A stretch of 64,000 nucleotides of DNA from Brassica napus (GCF_020379485.1 NW_026016792.1:49912-113911); one strand, 5' to 3'. Shown: positions 34,706-46,642, numbered from the stretch's first letter. Program-made: numbers and translations. The notes: generated by a model not told the origin, from the sequence alone.

Positions 34706-34877
34706 TAAATTAATGTAATTGGTCGAAGTGTTACAAACTTCTTACCCTAATATGTAATGCTAATGTGATGGGATCTAATCCTAGGGTTTGATCCATCCAC
34801 GTAAAAACAACATCTTCAAGCCATAGATCCTAAGGGCTAAGTCTCTGCTCTTGTCTCTCCAACTCACACACATATGA

Positions 34878-34996
34878 TAAAATATATATATATATATATA
34901 CCTTTTTCTTTCTTTTAAAAATGTAAAATATCAAAGTTTCTTTTTCCTAAATGATTATGGAGTAGAATTTGGATATATATATATATATATATATAT
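34878..34996. repeat. Two TA microsatellites
   Basis: (AT)n tracts at about 34882-34900 and 34973-34996, in the promoter region of the F-box relic. Confidence 0.9.
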
Positions 34997-35060
34997 AAGT
35001 TTCGGTGGTTCGTTGTACATAAGAAATATTAAGTAGGGCAGGGTTAAGTTTCTATCTCTG

Positions 35061-36301
35061 ATGTCAGCTATTCAATGGAAGAAGTGGCTGTCAAAGGCGG
35101 TGGGAAGAGGAAGAAGACATAAACTAGATTGTTTGATGGTGGCGCTGGAGATTCCGTGGGATCTCATGATCGAGATTCTGACTAGATTGCCTGCTAAATC
35201 GCTCATGAGGTTCAAGTGTGTGTCAAAGACATGGTCACTTCTTATCCGTTCTCGATATTTTAGCAACCTTTATGTTACTGTCGCATCCCCAAGGCGACCA
35301 CCTTGTCTATACATGAGTTTGATGCACCACTATATGTGTGATTCCATTGGGGTCTGCCAGAGCCCCGTGAGTCTCAACTGCTATCGTTATCATCATCGAC
35401 TAGTAATAGTGTTGAATCTTTTGACTTAGATTTGACCATGCAAGGGATGGGAGGACACGATATGGTGGTTCTTCGTGGATTGATTTTGTACATGGTTTGC
35501 GGAAAAGCGTGTATCTATAATCCCACCACTAGACAAAGTGTAACCTTACCGGTCAGACCGGTCATCAAATTTTCCCAAAAAGTCAAAGGTTGTGATGAGA
35601 GTATCATCTACTATTTCGGACACGATCCTGTTCTTGATCAATACAAAATATTATGCATTGTTAGTACGCTCTTAACAAGTATAAATAGTTTAACCTCGGA
35701 GCATTGGGTCTACGTACTAGAAAGTGGAGGTTTTTGGAAAAGAATTGGGTTTGATTGTCAACCTCACATTCCTACAATAGGAAGACTATGCATCAGTGGA
35801 GTTATATATTATTTGGCTTACGTTAGTTTGTCTTGCTACGTCCTTGTCAGTTTTGATGTTAGATCTGAACAGTTCAATATGATCCAAGTACCTAAGGAGT
35901 TGTCTGGATTAATACGAGATAACCCAATCGGCTTTATAGAATATGGAGGAAAGCCAGCTATTTTTGATCAGACCTATCTTATACAGATGGGCAAGGTGGA
36001 CTTATGGGTCTTGGAAGATGGTGGAGCATGGTCGACGAAGTCCCTGGTTTTGCAGCCTTGTCAGATGCATTTACTCAATGAGAGCATTAAATTGTTGGTA
36101 CGAGGCACAACTCAAACCGACGAGGTTATATTGGCACCTTGTAAGTTGTTTTCCAATTATTACCTTCTCTATTATGATCTTCGAAAGAATGATTTGAGAA
36201 AGTTTAATGTTGGACTAACATCGGACCACTGGTTTGGTAAGCCGTACGCTGATTATATTCTTTTTGATAAGAATGAAAGCATCTTGCACTTGGAAACTTG
36301 A
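35061..36301 (+). pseudogene. F-box protein gene with a frameshift (At5g62510-like)
   Basis: The first frame has an F-box ([24 protein letters not shown], about residues 28-70). The second frame has an F-box-associated type-3 domain ([32 protein letters not shown] and following) to a stop at 36301. F-box proteins are substrate receptors of SCF ubiquitin ligases. The two halves are one base out of phase; the switch lies near 35360-35395, around AGAGCCCCGTGAG, after which the second frame reads a Ser-rich stretch and [11 protein letters not shown]. The interval is far too short for an intron. It is either a one-base indel in a C run (real pseudogenisation or sequencing error) or a gene with a shortened product. 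Gene order (SRO5, F-box, EB1B) matches Arabidopsis. Confidence 0.82.
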
Positions 36302-36464
36302 ATAACATAGGACCACTAGTTTGTGTTTTGCCTCAATGTGGCATCTATTTGTGTTTCAAACAAAAAATTAATCGTTAAGCATTTGTTCTTTTATTATTAA
36401 AATTTTCAAGCTGATTATTGTTATCCTCTACTTTGAAAACTTCATTTTGTTAGAAATCACAACT

Positions 36465-38423
36465 TTAAGTCTGGGTCTCTGCTTCTTGTTCTACTTCCTC
36501 AGCCCCAAGCCCTAGAGACTGGCTTAGGCACTCTTGAGCTTCTTCTAATGCAGATTCATTAGCATCTGCTGCATATAATATCTTCTTAACCGCTACCACT
36601 ATCTGCACATTTCGTGGTTTCAACAAATACATACTCACATTTTCATTTTTTTGAGTTCAAACAAAGGGAAATAAAGACAAAAAAGCATTGCTATGACACT
36701 TACTGGAAGATCATCGAGCTCAGGAGTCTGACAAAGTATCTCTACATCCCTGAGCTTACTGAAGTAAAAATCTCTTTCCTTTTCCAAGAGATCAACCGAG
36801 ACCTTGAGATCTTCAAGCTAGTATTGTCAAAGAAAGTTTCATATTAAAGGTTTATTCTCATTAACCTTAAAGAATGAAAACTATTAGTCACCTCCTTTGA
36901 CAGAGCTTGCACTTCGGCTGATGAGTTGCTCCCACCTCCAACAGCATGTGATTTTGCTTGCTTGGGACCTAGGAGTTTAGAATGTTCTAAAAATATATAT
37001 AGAAAAAGTCATAAACTGGATCAAGAAGCTAGTTTAAATGACGGACCAAATGTTTTGTTGGAAGTAGTGACTGGAGGAGGCTGATGCATATTGTTTGTTT
37101 GCATGGACTTTGAGACCTTACTAGACCCCTTTACACTTTTCTCTTTACCACCTCTTGATCTTCGTTCAACTGGATTATAATTCCTACAAATGATGAAACC
37201 AGTGGTGTGACATTAAGAAGACTTCTAGTTATTATTAAGGTAGCAAAAGAGTCCACACTCATTCATAATGCCACCATTTATGGAATCACAAAAACGTTTT
37301 AGCCATTGTAGAAACTCCAAGTTGTCTAGTGGTCTCCCTTTGACAAGCTTGTTGACTTCCAATGGCTGATGTATTTTTCCCATTAAAGACAAAAATATTG
37401 CAAGTGATTTAGATATTTTAAAGGCATTATTAGCCCACATGATCATTATCTCAAAGGCAAATGTAACTTACCTTTGTAATTTTCAATTTGGTGAAGACTT
37501 CTTGCATGACTTTGTAGTTTTGTATCATCTCGTACTCGTTCTTTGCATCAAAGTTAACCTGAGAGTTGAAGATTTAGATTCCTCTGCAAAGAAGCAAACA
37601 AGAGATGCATATAAAATGTACCTTGTGCATAGGCACAACCCCTGGAAAGGTCATGTCCATCATCTGGCATTGAACAGCACCCGATGCAGCCTACCAACCA
37701 TAAGCCACTTAGATAAACAGTCTCAAAAGCAAGAAATATTAACAGTCTCAGTGCTTACTTGCAAGTGTATCAGTTGAAAACAAACAAGTAAAAACATCTT
37801 AATAACCCTTGAAGCGTTTTGAATATCAAAGGCATAAAAGTATCAAGCTGACAAATGTAGATTATTACACAACATAAATTGCAATTACCACTTTTTCTAT
37901 AAAGCCAAAAACTGATATAAAAAACCGGAATATTCAACAGCAGACATACGAGTTGCTCCAGTAGCTAAGCATCAAAATACAGAGATTGCATCTTAACACA
38001 CTCAAAAACACCTTGATTATCAGACAGAACCAAGATAAACGAATATACTTCCAAGAAATCTGCAATACCTCACTCACTAGTTATAGGATCAGAAAAAGTG
38101 TCGAGAGTAACACATCCGACTAGATTAGTTAGATCATGATTCATGAGAGAGAACAAATCTCAAAACTAAATATATCTCAAAATAAATCTGCATAGTCCAC
38201 CGACATTATCAAGGCACGTCCTCTTTATTTGACAATGCACCACAAGTGAAAACAAATCTGACATTGAAACAAACACATGCAGAAACAAAAGATATATATA
38301 TATATATATATATACCTCTTCAATGCGAGAGAGATTGAGATGAAGACGGTCATTGATCCAACCAAGAATCTCGTTTCTTCCAACAAAGTAAGCACTATCC
38401 ATTATACCAATGTTCGTCGCCAT
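36465..38423 (-). CDS. EB1B: Microtubule plus-end-binding protein EB1B
   Basis: Eight exons (38423-38316, 37690-37622, 37558-37472, 37365-37259, 37183-37047, 36968-36892, 36817-36704, 36602-36465) give 278 residues. The calponin-homology domain that tracks growing microtubule ends comes first ([45 protein letters not shown]). A basic Ser-rich linker follows ([13 protein letters not shown]), then the coiled-coil EB1 domain ([20 protein letters not shown]) and an acidic tail ending EQEAETQT, which separates EB1A/B from EB1C. Phases agree at every junction. Intron 1 starts right at a (TA)n microsatellite, which puts the donor GTATATATAT inside the repeat. Position between F-box and HVA22B genes agrees with Arabidopsis. 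Confidence 0.94.
38291..38314. repeat. TA microsatellite abutting the EB1B exon 1 donor
   Basis: About eleven TA units run directly into the GT splice donor of EB1B exon 1 on the minus strand, so repeat length variation touches the donor context. Confidence 0.85.
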
Positions 38424-39274
38424 TTTAGCCCCTCTCTAAAATCAAAAGAAACTCTCTCGGATACTCAGATGCAATACGATAGTTTGTTTTTGGGAAGAGA
38501 AACTGAAGCAGAGCAAAAGAGGGAGAGCCAATGAAACCGTGAGAAAGGAGAAAAAGTGCTAAAGGCAGAAAAGACTTTAATTAAACTTACTTTAGTCGTT
38601 ATGATGTCTCGCGTGAACCAACTTTTTATTTTATTTTACGTTGAAGTATTGAATATAATTTCTTTTTTTCCTGTATTAAGATAAGGGAACTGAGAACTTT
38701 TTTTTTGGTTTAAACTCAAATTATTGTTGAATTAACAAAAACTATATACTCTCTGCAAAATAAAATACTTTCACATATATATAGGTAATCTTAATTTTTC
38801 TCAAAAAAAAACTGTGCAGCCAATTGTATTTTTTTATAATTTTTATTTATAGTTAAGTACAAAAACATTTAATATGTATTATTAACACAATGTATTTTTT
38901 TTTTGAACAACACACAATGTATATATTTTAAAACCAAAGAAAGACACAATTTTTTATATTGTCACACCGGCAAGATGCATTAACTCCTTGGTTCGTTATC
39001 GTTACAGAGTTACAGCTAATCTCAGTTCACAAATCACAATGCTGAGTTTGTGTAATGTATAACGCCATCACGTGGATGTGTCTCTGCTAAGTACTAACAT
39101 GCACTAAGGAAACATATACATATTTTTTGGTGAAGTTAGAAATTTTATTCGTTGCTTGCTTACACATCTACCACATTCATCAAGAGAAACAAAGATAAAA
39201 AAGCAAATATAGAGTATACGGTACACCAAGATGGGTAACGATATTAAGCTACAACAGGGCCACAAGTAGCTTTA
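38424..39274. other. EB1B promoter and HVA22B 3' region
   Basis: Spacer between two minus-strand genes, AT-rich, with one micro-insertion at 38885-38922. No gene seen. Confidence 0.6.
38885..38922 (-). repeat. Micro-insertion with 11-bp duplication
   Basis: ACACAATGTAT is repeated exactly around a 16-base insert which on the minus strand reads GTTGTTC followed by nine A. Confidence 0.75.
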
Positions 39275-40494
39275 CTAGTATACATATGTATCATCAAAGG
39301 CCGAGCCCCCAACATATTTGGCTGATGTATCCACCTGAAAAAATAGAAACAATCAACGAAACATCGAGTTTCCAAATCGAACATTTACGTCACAAAAAAT
39401 TGTTTTAGACAGAGTTTAGAAGTCATACCGAGCTAGCATGCTTTTCTGTAGGCTCACCCGGAGTAAATTTCCCAGCAGCTGCTGCTAAGTCATCATCATC
39501 CTTCTTAACTGGTACGTACCACACGTTAGCACTATGTGGGCTTAAAAGGAATGAACGCACATAGTTCTCGTAGAGGTAAGAAGCGCCGCTCAATCCCGGT
39601 AACACCAACCAACAGGTTAAGGCTAGCTTGGCATATTGCCATAACGGAATCCTGATCATAACATGAACCTCAAAACTTTAATTAGTCCATATAAAATAAG
39701 AAACTTGCACACTCCAGCGGTTAGTTTTAAAACATCCACAATATCTTATCAAACAGAATGTAGATATATGATTCTATGAACCACCATTTAATGGTTAGCT
39801 CAAATAATGTTGTGATGTAAACATTAGTAAGCACAAAAACCTAAAGAACGTTACTTGGACTCCACGAAAGCTAAACATCACTGACCCTCCAACACAACTT
39901 GTATCAAAGCATTTTTCTATAGCAAGATTGGTTGGTGAGATCCTAGACATCAATTTATCATAGGTTTGTTAGAGCCCTACTATATACAAACATATGATTC
40001 ACTCTGTTTTCAGAGATCGAACCTTGCAGATCAAGGAAGCCTCATTAGATTATTTGTGTAATAAACTTACCATTCGATGAGTCTGTAGAAAGTAAGCTCA
40101 AAGAGTTTGATAAGTGAATAAAGAGCCCAATAAGTGAGCCATTGCTTGTCGTCTCCACCGGTCCTCGACTCTATTGCCCTCACTGATGCGTATCTAGATC
40201 AAAGTATAAACCAAAGTTTTAATTGAAATAATAGGCAAATTAATCAGATAGCGAGAGAGTTCTATTAGACTTACAGAGGATAAACCAAGCTAATGATAGG
40301 TCTGCACACACCACAGCACATGCAAAAAGAATCAAATTAACATAATGAACTAAACCAGAAAATAGCTTTGGCTATATATATATATTTTTTTGCTAAAACT
40401 TTGGCTATATGTTAAAATTATTATTCATGTACCCAGCGATGACGTCCAAGTTCTTGAAGATGAGCCTCAATAAACTTCCGATAGCTGAAAACAT
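39275..40494 (-). CDS. HVA22B: HVA22-family protein, HVA22B type
   Basis: Five exons (40494-40433, 40301-40275, 40193-40071, 39651-39429, 39334-39275) give 164 residues. This is the TB2/DP1/HVA22 (REEP-like) family: a hydrophobic N-terminus (MFSAIGSLLRLIFKNLDVIAGP), the signature YASVRAIESRTGGDDKQWLTYW, further hydrophobic hairpins (SLIKLFELTFYRLIEWIPLW, LTCWLVLPGLSGASYLYENY), and a hydrophilic tail ending DTYVY. HVA22 proteins sit in the ER membrane and affect membrane shaping and vesicle traffic; the founding barley gene is strongly ABA- and stress-induced. All joins keep frame. Gene order (EB1B, HVA22B) matches Arabidopsis. Confidence 0.92.
40366..40410 (-). repeat. Micro-insertion in HVA22B intron 1
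   Basis: CTTTGGCTATAT is repeated exactly around a 21-base insert which reads TTTTAGC, seven A, then TATATAT on the minus strand. It lies in the intron between exons 1 and 2. Confidence 0.7.
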
Positions 40495-41384
40495 TTCTGC
40501 CGTCGAATTATCTTCTTGCTTTTTTCTTTTCTTGTACTCTCTCTCTCTCACCACCGTCTTTTGAAATTGTTATTACATTGTTTTTAGCACAAGAGAGAGT
40601 TGCCCATATGAAGTAAGTTGGGCTTGACCACACGTGTCCGTGAGTATGAGAGGAGTCGAGACGAAGTTGAGCCACGTTGCTTGATCAGTCATGGTTTGGT
40701 CTTGGTTTTATGACCGTTCGATTTCATCGTTATTGTGCAGATACTACAATCAATATTACTTCGAAAACATAAACATGATAAATTTATAATACAAAAATAT
40801 AGAGAGATGAGTTCTAATCAAATAAACAAAAATATAAGAAACAAGAATGATGACAAAAAAAAAGAAACAAGAACTCAAAACATTTGTGAAAACACTTAAA
40901 AAGAAAAATATTATTGGTGAAACTACTATTTAACAAATCACTAAGCGAGAATTATAATATTTTATAAAAAAAATTGTTTAGATGGGAACCTAAGTTCATA
41001 CCAATTTTTTAAAAAAATTGTTGTGAAGAAATTGTTTTATTTATGACTGATTTGGACCATTTTTTAGAATATTGGATGAAACACAAAACTTTGCATAATA
41101 AGATTGCTTACAAAATATCAAGGGAAATGATTCCAAACTATGTGCATTCTTCTGAATAATACAAACCATTTGAGAAAGTTTTGGATTTGAAAATGAGGTC
41201 TACTGATTATACCTTAGTCCAAATCTAACGATTTGGTTTGTTCTTACAACATTTTATTGAAATGCAAATAAATAAACCGGTCCTATTAAGTACCAGAACA
41301 ATACCAAACCAAAAAGCAAAGAAGGTGCGCATAGAGAAGACAAGCCTCTCCTTGTAACCAAACCATCAAGGAACAAAGAAGACA
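40495..41384. other. HVA22B promoter and uL22 3' region
   Basis: The left part should carry the HVA22B promoter. ACGT-core elements CACACGTGTCC and GCCACGTTG lie at about 40630-40676, in line with ABA-responsive control, but function is inferred only. One micro-insertion at 40836-40873. Confidence 0.55.
40836..40873 (+). repeat. Micro-insertion with 12-bp duplication
   Basis: AAGAAACAAGAA is repeated exactly around a 14-base insert, TGATGAC followed by seven A. Confidence 0.7.
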
Positions 41385-42881
41385 CTAGCGAGATGGCACC
41401 AACTCTGAGGACCGGTGACTAGCTTTAGTGCCTCTACGGTTCCAGATTGGAGTTGTCTCAATCAGCTTGTGGGGGACAAGCCTCCTCTCCCGCTTGCTTA
41501 GCTTCTTGAAGTTATGAACTTTGAGCTTCGCAATCTCAGCTTCTTCCTCAGGAGTAATCTCCCTAACTATGACAGTTAGGCGACACTCTGGTCTTATCAT
41601 CAACCCGCATTTTCCTTTTCCATGGATAGATATCCTCTTCTTGAAGAGTCCCTTCCCAACAAAGGCTTCAGCTGCAATCACATATCAAAAGCTTAGAATA
41701 AAATAAACCGTTCCTTAAATGCAGCAAGCAGAGGAATCAGTTAGTACATACCAATGATGAGACGGTCAGGATCTAGTCCATGGTTATGAGAAGCATTTGC
41801 TCGAGCAGCGTGAATAACCTGTAGTATTAATGGCAAATCAGTCCTCAACGAACCGATATTTTCATTTAAAAAAATCGGTCTATGCGCCCGCCTATTCAAT
41901 AATCTCATCTAATTACCGCCTAGCGATTTCTTGAACATTGGTACTAATGAAACGAGTTGTCTGTTTCAAGCTCAGATCTTAGAGATTACCCGGTACACAG
42001 TGTGGGAAGCTCGTTTAACTGTGACCTGGAGCTGCATGAGAGCATCTTCAACACGCATACCGCGCACTAGTGCTGCAACTAGGTTGACCTTCTTAGGACT
42101 CTGAAACAAAACAAGGGTGAGCAAATCATGTGAAAGAGAGAGTTCTGTTGAGAGTCAAAGAACACACACACACACACACACACCTGCTTTATGGCTTTGA
42201 GTACAGCCTGCACTTTTTTACGCTTTGGGATAATCTTCTGCTCTTCTTCTTTGCCACTACCCAACAGAGCTGGAGATGACAAAGGTGATGATATAGGCTC
42301 TTCACTAGCCTTAAGTGTTCTCGAGGTAGAAATGCCCTGAAAGCAATTAAACAACACTCCATGATTCTCATACCCCAAAAGTAGACGTTCCTAATTGTCA
42401 CAAGAGTTCCATAATTCAAAAAGATATGATCTTTTTTACTCCTAATTAACATAGACAATAGATGTTAACATCCCACTAGACACACAGTCTCACTTCCCCT
42501 ATTTCAAAATCCTAAAATCGGTTTAAGTGTTATAAAAAAGCATTACCACTTGCTGTAGATACTGATGCAGTGGTGTTGAGGAGTAGGTTGGTCTCAGGAG
42601 ACTCTGCAAGTAACCTAATTCACAAGCCAAAAAATGAAAACTTTATCATTACCCTCACTCAAATAAACAAAACAATATGTCGGAACAAATCATTTGAAAG
42701 ATCCATAAAGAACACATAGACTCAGATATGGTTCAACATGGGCAAAGACAAAGGTTTCACCTTTGGAGAAAGGAGATTCTAAATTGCGAGTTGAAGAGTA
42801 ATGGGCTGTTGAAATGTTACTGTTCTTCACTCTTCTCGCGACTTGACGAATCACCTGTAGATTCCTCTGCCAGCCCGCCAT
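41385..42881 (-). CDS. Ribosomal protein uL22, mitochondrial type
   Basis: Six exons (42881-42761, 42614-42547, 42336-42184, 42100-41990, 41818-41752, 41671-41385) give 268 residues. A basic, Ser-rich N-terminus (MAGWQRNLQVIRQVARRVKN) looks like a mitochondrial presequence. The uL22 fold follows: SPKKVNLVAALVRGMRVEDA, LQVTVKRASHTVYRVIHAAR, ANASHNHGLDPDRL, then the hairpin and C-terminal extension (KGKCGLMIRPECRLTVIVRE). uL22 lines the peptide exit tunnel of the large subunit. Closest Arabidopsis relatives in memory are At1g52370 and At4g28360, neither on chromosome 5, so this copy appears to have moved into the block between HVA22B and MYB96. It is not a retrocopy, since introns are kept. A MITE and a CA microsatellite lie in its introns. 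Confidence 0.9.
41832..41940. mobile_element. hAT-type MITE, copy C
   Basis: Inside a uL22 intron. The right end CGCCTAGCGATTTCTTGAACATTG matches copies A and D. Flanks GTATTAAT and GTACTAAT are an 8-base target duplication with one mismatch. The left end is worn or shortened. Confidence 0.65.
42162..42182. repeat. CA microsatellite in a uL22 intron
   Basis: Ten CA units next to the splice donor of exon 3 (minus-strand GTGTGTG...), so the donor is embedded in the repeat. Confidence 0.9.
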
Positions 42882-44133
42882 TGTTTTCCAGCTGAAAACC
42901 TCTTTCTGTAAACGCAGAGGTTACGAATCAGCAATAAAGGTGAAAACTTTGAATCATCAGCTAGGGTTTATCAAGCGAAGCTAACCTGTGATGAGCGACG
43001 ACGAGAGAGAGAGAGTGGCGGCGCAGAACGACGGTGAAACGTTTGTTTTTGTTATTTGGGACTTTGTTTCTTAATGGGCCTGGGCCGAGTTCGTTTTCAG
43101 GCACGGGTCAGATTCTGTAACGCGGGTCTAACTGGTTTAGTTGAGTTTGGTTTGGTTATGATTTGGTATAGATCAATTTGACTAGTTGGTATATTCATTG
43201 GACGATGATTAGTACAGCGATTACTTAATACTTACCCACTCCTTCAATTTGACTAGTTGGTATGTTGATCAAAAAAAAAAAAAAGAGACTAGTTGGTATA
43301 TTCATTGGACGATGGTTAGTACAACGATTACTTAATAGTTAATACTTAGTACTTACCCACTCCTTCAGTTTTTCTTGTCTGTGAAAATTGGACCCCATGT
43401 TTGCCTAATTTTACGTTTTGTTTCTGTATTTAGATACAAATTTTATCTAGCTCATTAATTTTGCTTGGGAGATAATGGTAACTCTTAACAAGCAACCAAT
43501 GAATTAAATTTATATTTTACCCTTTTCTAGGACGACAATAAATAAACTTGCTTTTTCAATAGGATGTTTATTTGTTTGTTCTAACTAATTATATGAAATG
43601 ATTATGCCATATGAATATTTCATTATTTTGCAATCATCCTTTGCTTAGGTGTTAACTTGATCCAGTCAAAGAAAATTGAAGAGATTTAAAAATAATAATG
43701 CAAGAGAATAAGAGATACTTGGAATTATCGAGTTCAGGACACATATATCTTAAGGGAATTATATCTTAAAATATGTTAATATTATGGTATTTAATTACGT
43801 ACTTGTGTTTGCTATATTTTGGTGTTGAGTGTTGATGTTCTTTGGGTTTTTCTTTGGAAATTTTAGTTTTTGCTACAATTTTTTATAGTAACATAACGAT
43901 TATAAATATCTATGTCGATTTAAAATATACATAAACAAATATATACGTAACTTGCGGCTTGCGGTTCTCCAAGAACTTACTCCACTATATATGCATCTCT
44001 TTATTCGAAGTTAAGCTACCACTTAGCCTCTAATTACTAATATAGCTTCTGAATATTTCAAACGATCACCTATGCCTATGCGTTATTGAATTTCAACGAA
44101 TCGTTAGTGTTGATTATATACAAATTATAGAAA
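42882..44133. other. uL22 5' region and spacer
   Basis: The uL22 5' UTR is interrupted by a probable intron near 42907-42985. Beyond it, a tandem duplication places two copies of a 65 to 85-base unit (GACTAGTTGGTATATTCATT to CTTACCCACTCCTTCA) at about 43181-43245 and 43287-43372. A micro-insertion lies at the boundary. GSTU9, expected near here from Arabidopsis, is absent. Confidence 0.6.
43251..43299 (+). repeat. Micro-insertion with 13-bp duplication
   Basis: GACTAGTTGGTAT flanks a 23-base insert, GTTGATC then fourteen A then GA. It sits exactly at the seam of a larger tandem duplication, so insertion and duplication may be one event. Confidence 0.7.
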
Positions 44134-44233
44134 CTAGAGCCGGTGTCCGCGCTCCGCGCGGATTACATATTTAATTAAAGTATGTTAATATTTGTGTTAA
44201 TAGATTTCTACGCGTTTTCCTGGGATTAAAACA

Positions 44234-44909
44234 AGACTTATTCTTAGGTCCAACCTCTAGGTTCACCAAGCAATATGATTGTTTTATTTTATATTCGATA
44301 TCTTTTAAAAAAGAAACAAAATATTGTCAAATTATATTATGTTTTTAAAATTAAAAGGTAAAAAAAATAGTAATAATTACAAAAAAAAAATATTTTACGT
44401 CGTCAGCATAACATTAAACCCTAAACCCTAAATTATAATCCCTAAACCTTTAATCCTAAACCCTAAACCCTTGGATAAACTCTAAACTCTAGGATAAATC
44501 CTAAACTCTAAATCAAAATCACTATACACTAAAACATTCAAGCGTTTAGAGTTTAGGGTTTTAGTGTTTTTTATTTAGAGTTTAGGATTTATCCAAGGGT
44601 TTAGGGTTTACCCAAGGGTTTAGGGTTTACCCAAGGGTTTAGGGTTTATCCAAAGGTTTAGGGTTTAGGATTTAGGGTTTAGGGATTAGGATTTAGGGTT
44701 TAGTGTTTTGTTGAGAACATTAAAAATATATATTTTTTTAATTCTTTTTTCTGTAACTATTATCTTTTTTTACTTATTTATTTTAAAAACATAATATAAT
44801 TTGAGAATATTTTGTTTCCTTTTTTAAAAGATATCGAATTTGAAATAATGAAATCCTATTGGTTGGTGAACCTAGAGGTTCACCCTAGGGGGTGAACCCA
44901 AGAATGACT
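44234..44909. mobile_element. Mutator-like fold-back element with telomere-like core
   Basis: Inverted arms of about 170 bases (from AGACTTATTCTTAGGT and, reverse-complemented at the right, AGTCATTCTTGGGT) share AACCTCTAGGTTCACCAA, TCGATATCTTTTAAAAAA and AATTATATTATGTTTTTAAA. Flanks ATTAAAACA and CTTAAAACA fit a 9-base target duplication with one mismatch, the Mutator size. The right arm has an extra 11 to 12 bases of CACCCTAGGGG character. No transposase. It is nested in the 2.5-kb Helitron, so it arrived later or was carried along. Confidence 0.72.
44411..44706. repeat. Interstitial telomere-like repeats, head to head
   Basis: Degenerate AAACCCTAA units run on the left and TTTAGGGTTT units on the right, meeting near 44540. 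Some right-hand units form a higher-order repeat of TTTACCCAAGGGTTTAGGG. They make the palindromic core of the fold-back element. Confidence 0.88.
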
Positions 44910-46518
44910 CTTAAAACAATGGTGAAGAGGTGCCGCATGTTTGTATAGAAAACGATCATCATCTAAGAATCTTCAAAATGTTTTTTTTTTTTTGCCAAAG
45001 TATTTAATTATTCCTATATGTGTCTTCTAAGGGTGAATGACGAATCTGTTGATACAGTTGGCAGCATGATTTTTTTATTAAGAACTAATTGTAGTTTCTT
45101 TCATAATTTGTATTTTTAAATAAAAAACATATTTTACTAATAATGTGTATATTTGTTTTATTAGAGTTTTGTAACTATAAAATGAATAAAAATATCTTTA
45201 TTTAGTACTTATATAAAATTATATAGAGATAGATTATTAATTTATGATTATGATGGAACTATATATTAATTTGGAACAAATATTAAGCAACTCAATTAGA
45301 TTCTTGCAAACCGGGGGAAAAGGAGTGGCCGGTCATGTCGTTTGTATTTTTACCTTTTCCCAAGTTTTTAAAACGTTTCGTAGCAATAAACAAAAATCAA
45401 AACGTAGCATTTCATTTACATATTTGGAATCTTATCAAATAAGATGTAACTTTTCTTTTTTTTGTGCACTTCAAATTTAATAAGATGTAAATAGTCAAAA
45501 TATATATATATATATATATAAAACATAATTTGTATTTTATATTTGTTTTATTAAAGTTTTGGATTAAAGTATTAAATTAATATATCAATACTAATAATGT
45601 TTTTGATTCAAAAATGTACTTGTAAATTCAAAATTCCTCCCATAAGCGGAGGATCTTTGGCGGTTGGTTTGACCATGGTATTGAGGAACAATCAATCCTT
45701 AAATAAAGGAAAGAATATTTAAATGTTAGGCAAAGTGAAATGGTTGATAATAAAACATAGTGAAAAAAGTCTCAACTGATAAAATGGAACCATGAGATTA
45801 ATTACAAACTAAAATCTTATAAAGCCAAAAAAAAACTAAATATTTTATATGACCGATAGATGTGAACTACAATTGTAGTAGCTTAGCAGGCAGGAACTAT
45901 TATATTAAATCAAATTTTTTTGGCGGAGACCAATAGCTAAAGACGGAAGATTGTCGGTCTATGTTTAATCTTAACCAACTAAAATCTTATACGTTTGTTC
46001 GCACAGATTATCAATATGAATCTATTATTAAAACAATTGAAAATAAACAGTGGAAGGTGAGCCAAACCCCACGTCCCCAACCGCATACGGACTTAACTAT
46101 CCAACTCTTAAACATATCACTTATGCCAAGAAATTGACAAAATTGTGACATTCAAATATTGACTTACACAAAATCTTGAACGGTTGGCGGTGGTGGTTTT
46201 TTCAGAGTGAGAGGGGATGAATATATGGTCTTCAGATTAGAGTTCTTGATCCTAATGGTAGAATATATGTTATTTAATTTTCAATGAATACAGTAGGCAT
46301 TTTTGGCATGAAATATAACGATTTCCTAAAAATTAAATTGTTCACCAGCTATAAGAATATTAAGTATGGGGCAAGTTAAAGTTGTAAAAATATATTTTGA
46401 TTTAGGATGGCAAAGATGTGGTAGCTAGAAGACTAATAATCAACAATCAATGCATGCATTGTTTTATTATGATGTAACTGGAGTTGAACCGGGTTAAACC
46501 GTGACTCTTCGCATATTT

Positions 46519-46577
46519 TAATGGTTGGTTTTTTTTTTTTAAGTCCAGTCCACAATGACATGGCATAATGGTTGGTT
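46519..46577 (-). repeat. Small retro-insert with 12-bp duplication
   Basis: TAATGGTTGGTT is repeated exactly around a 35-base insert which on the minus strand reads TGCCATGTCATTGTGGACTG, then GACTT and ten A. Longest of the micro-insertions, near the Helitron 5' end. Confidence 0.7.
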
Positions 46578-46642
46578 CTGATTATTTTGTTCATGTGGCA
46601 AGGCTTAGGAGGCTAGGATTTAACTCCTTTTATATAGTAGGA

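Larger units (their letters stand above)
44134..46642 (-). mobile_element. Helitron (non-autonomous), 2.5 kb
   Basis: The left end reads CTAG followed 11 bases later by a hairpin TCCGCGC-TCC-GCGCGGA. The right end on the minus strand starts TCCTACTATATAAAAGGAG. Host bases A and T flank it as required. The interior carries a nested Mutator-type fold-back element and one micro-insertion (46519-46577). No helicase frame seen. Confidence 0.76.
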
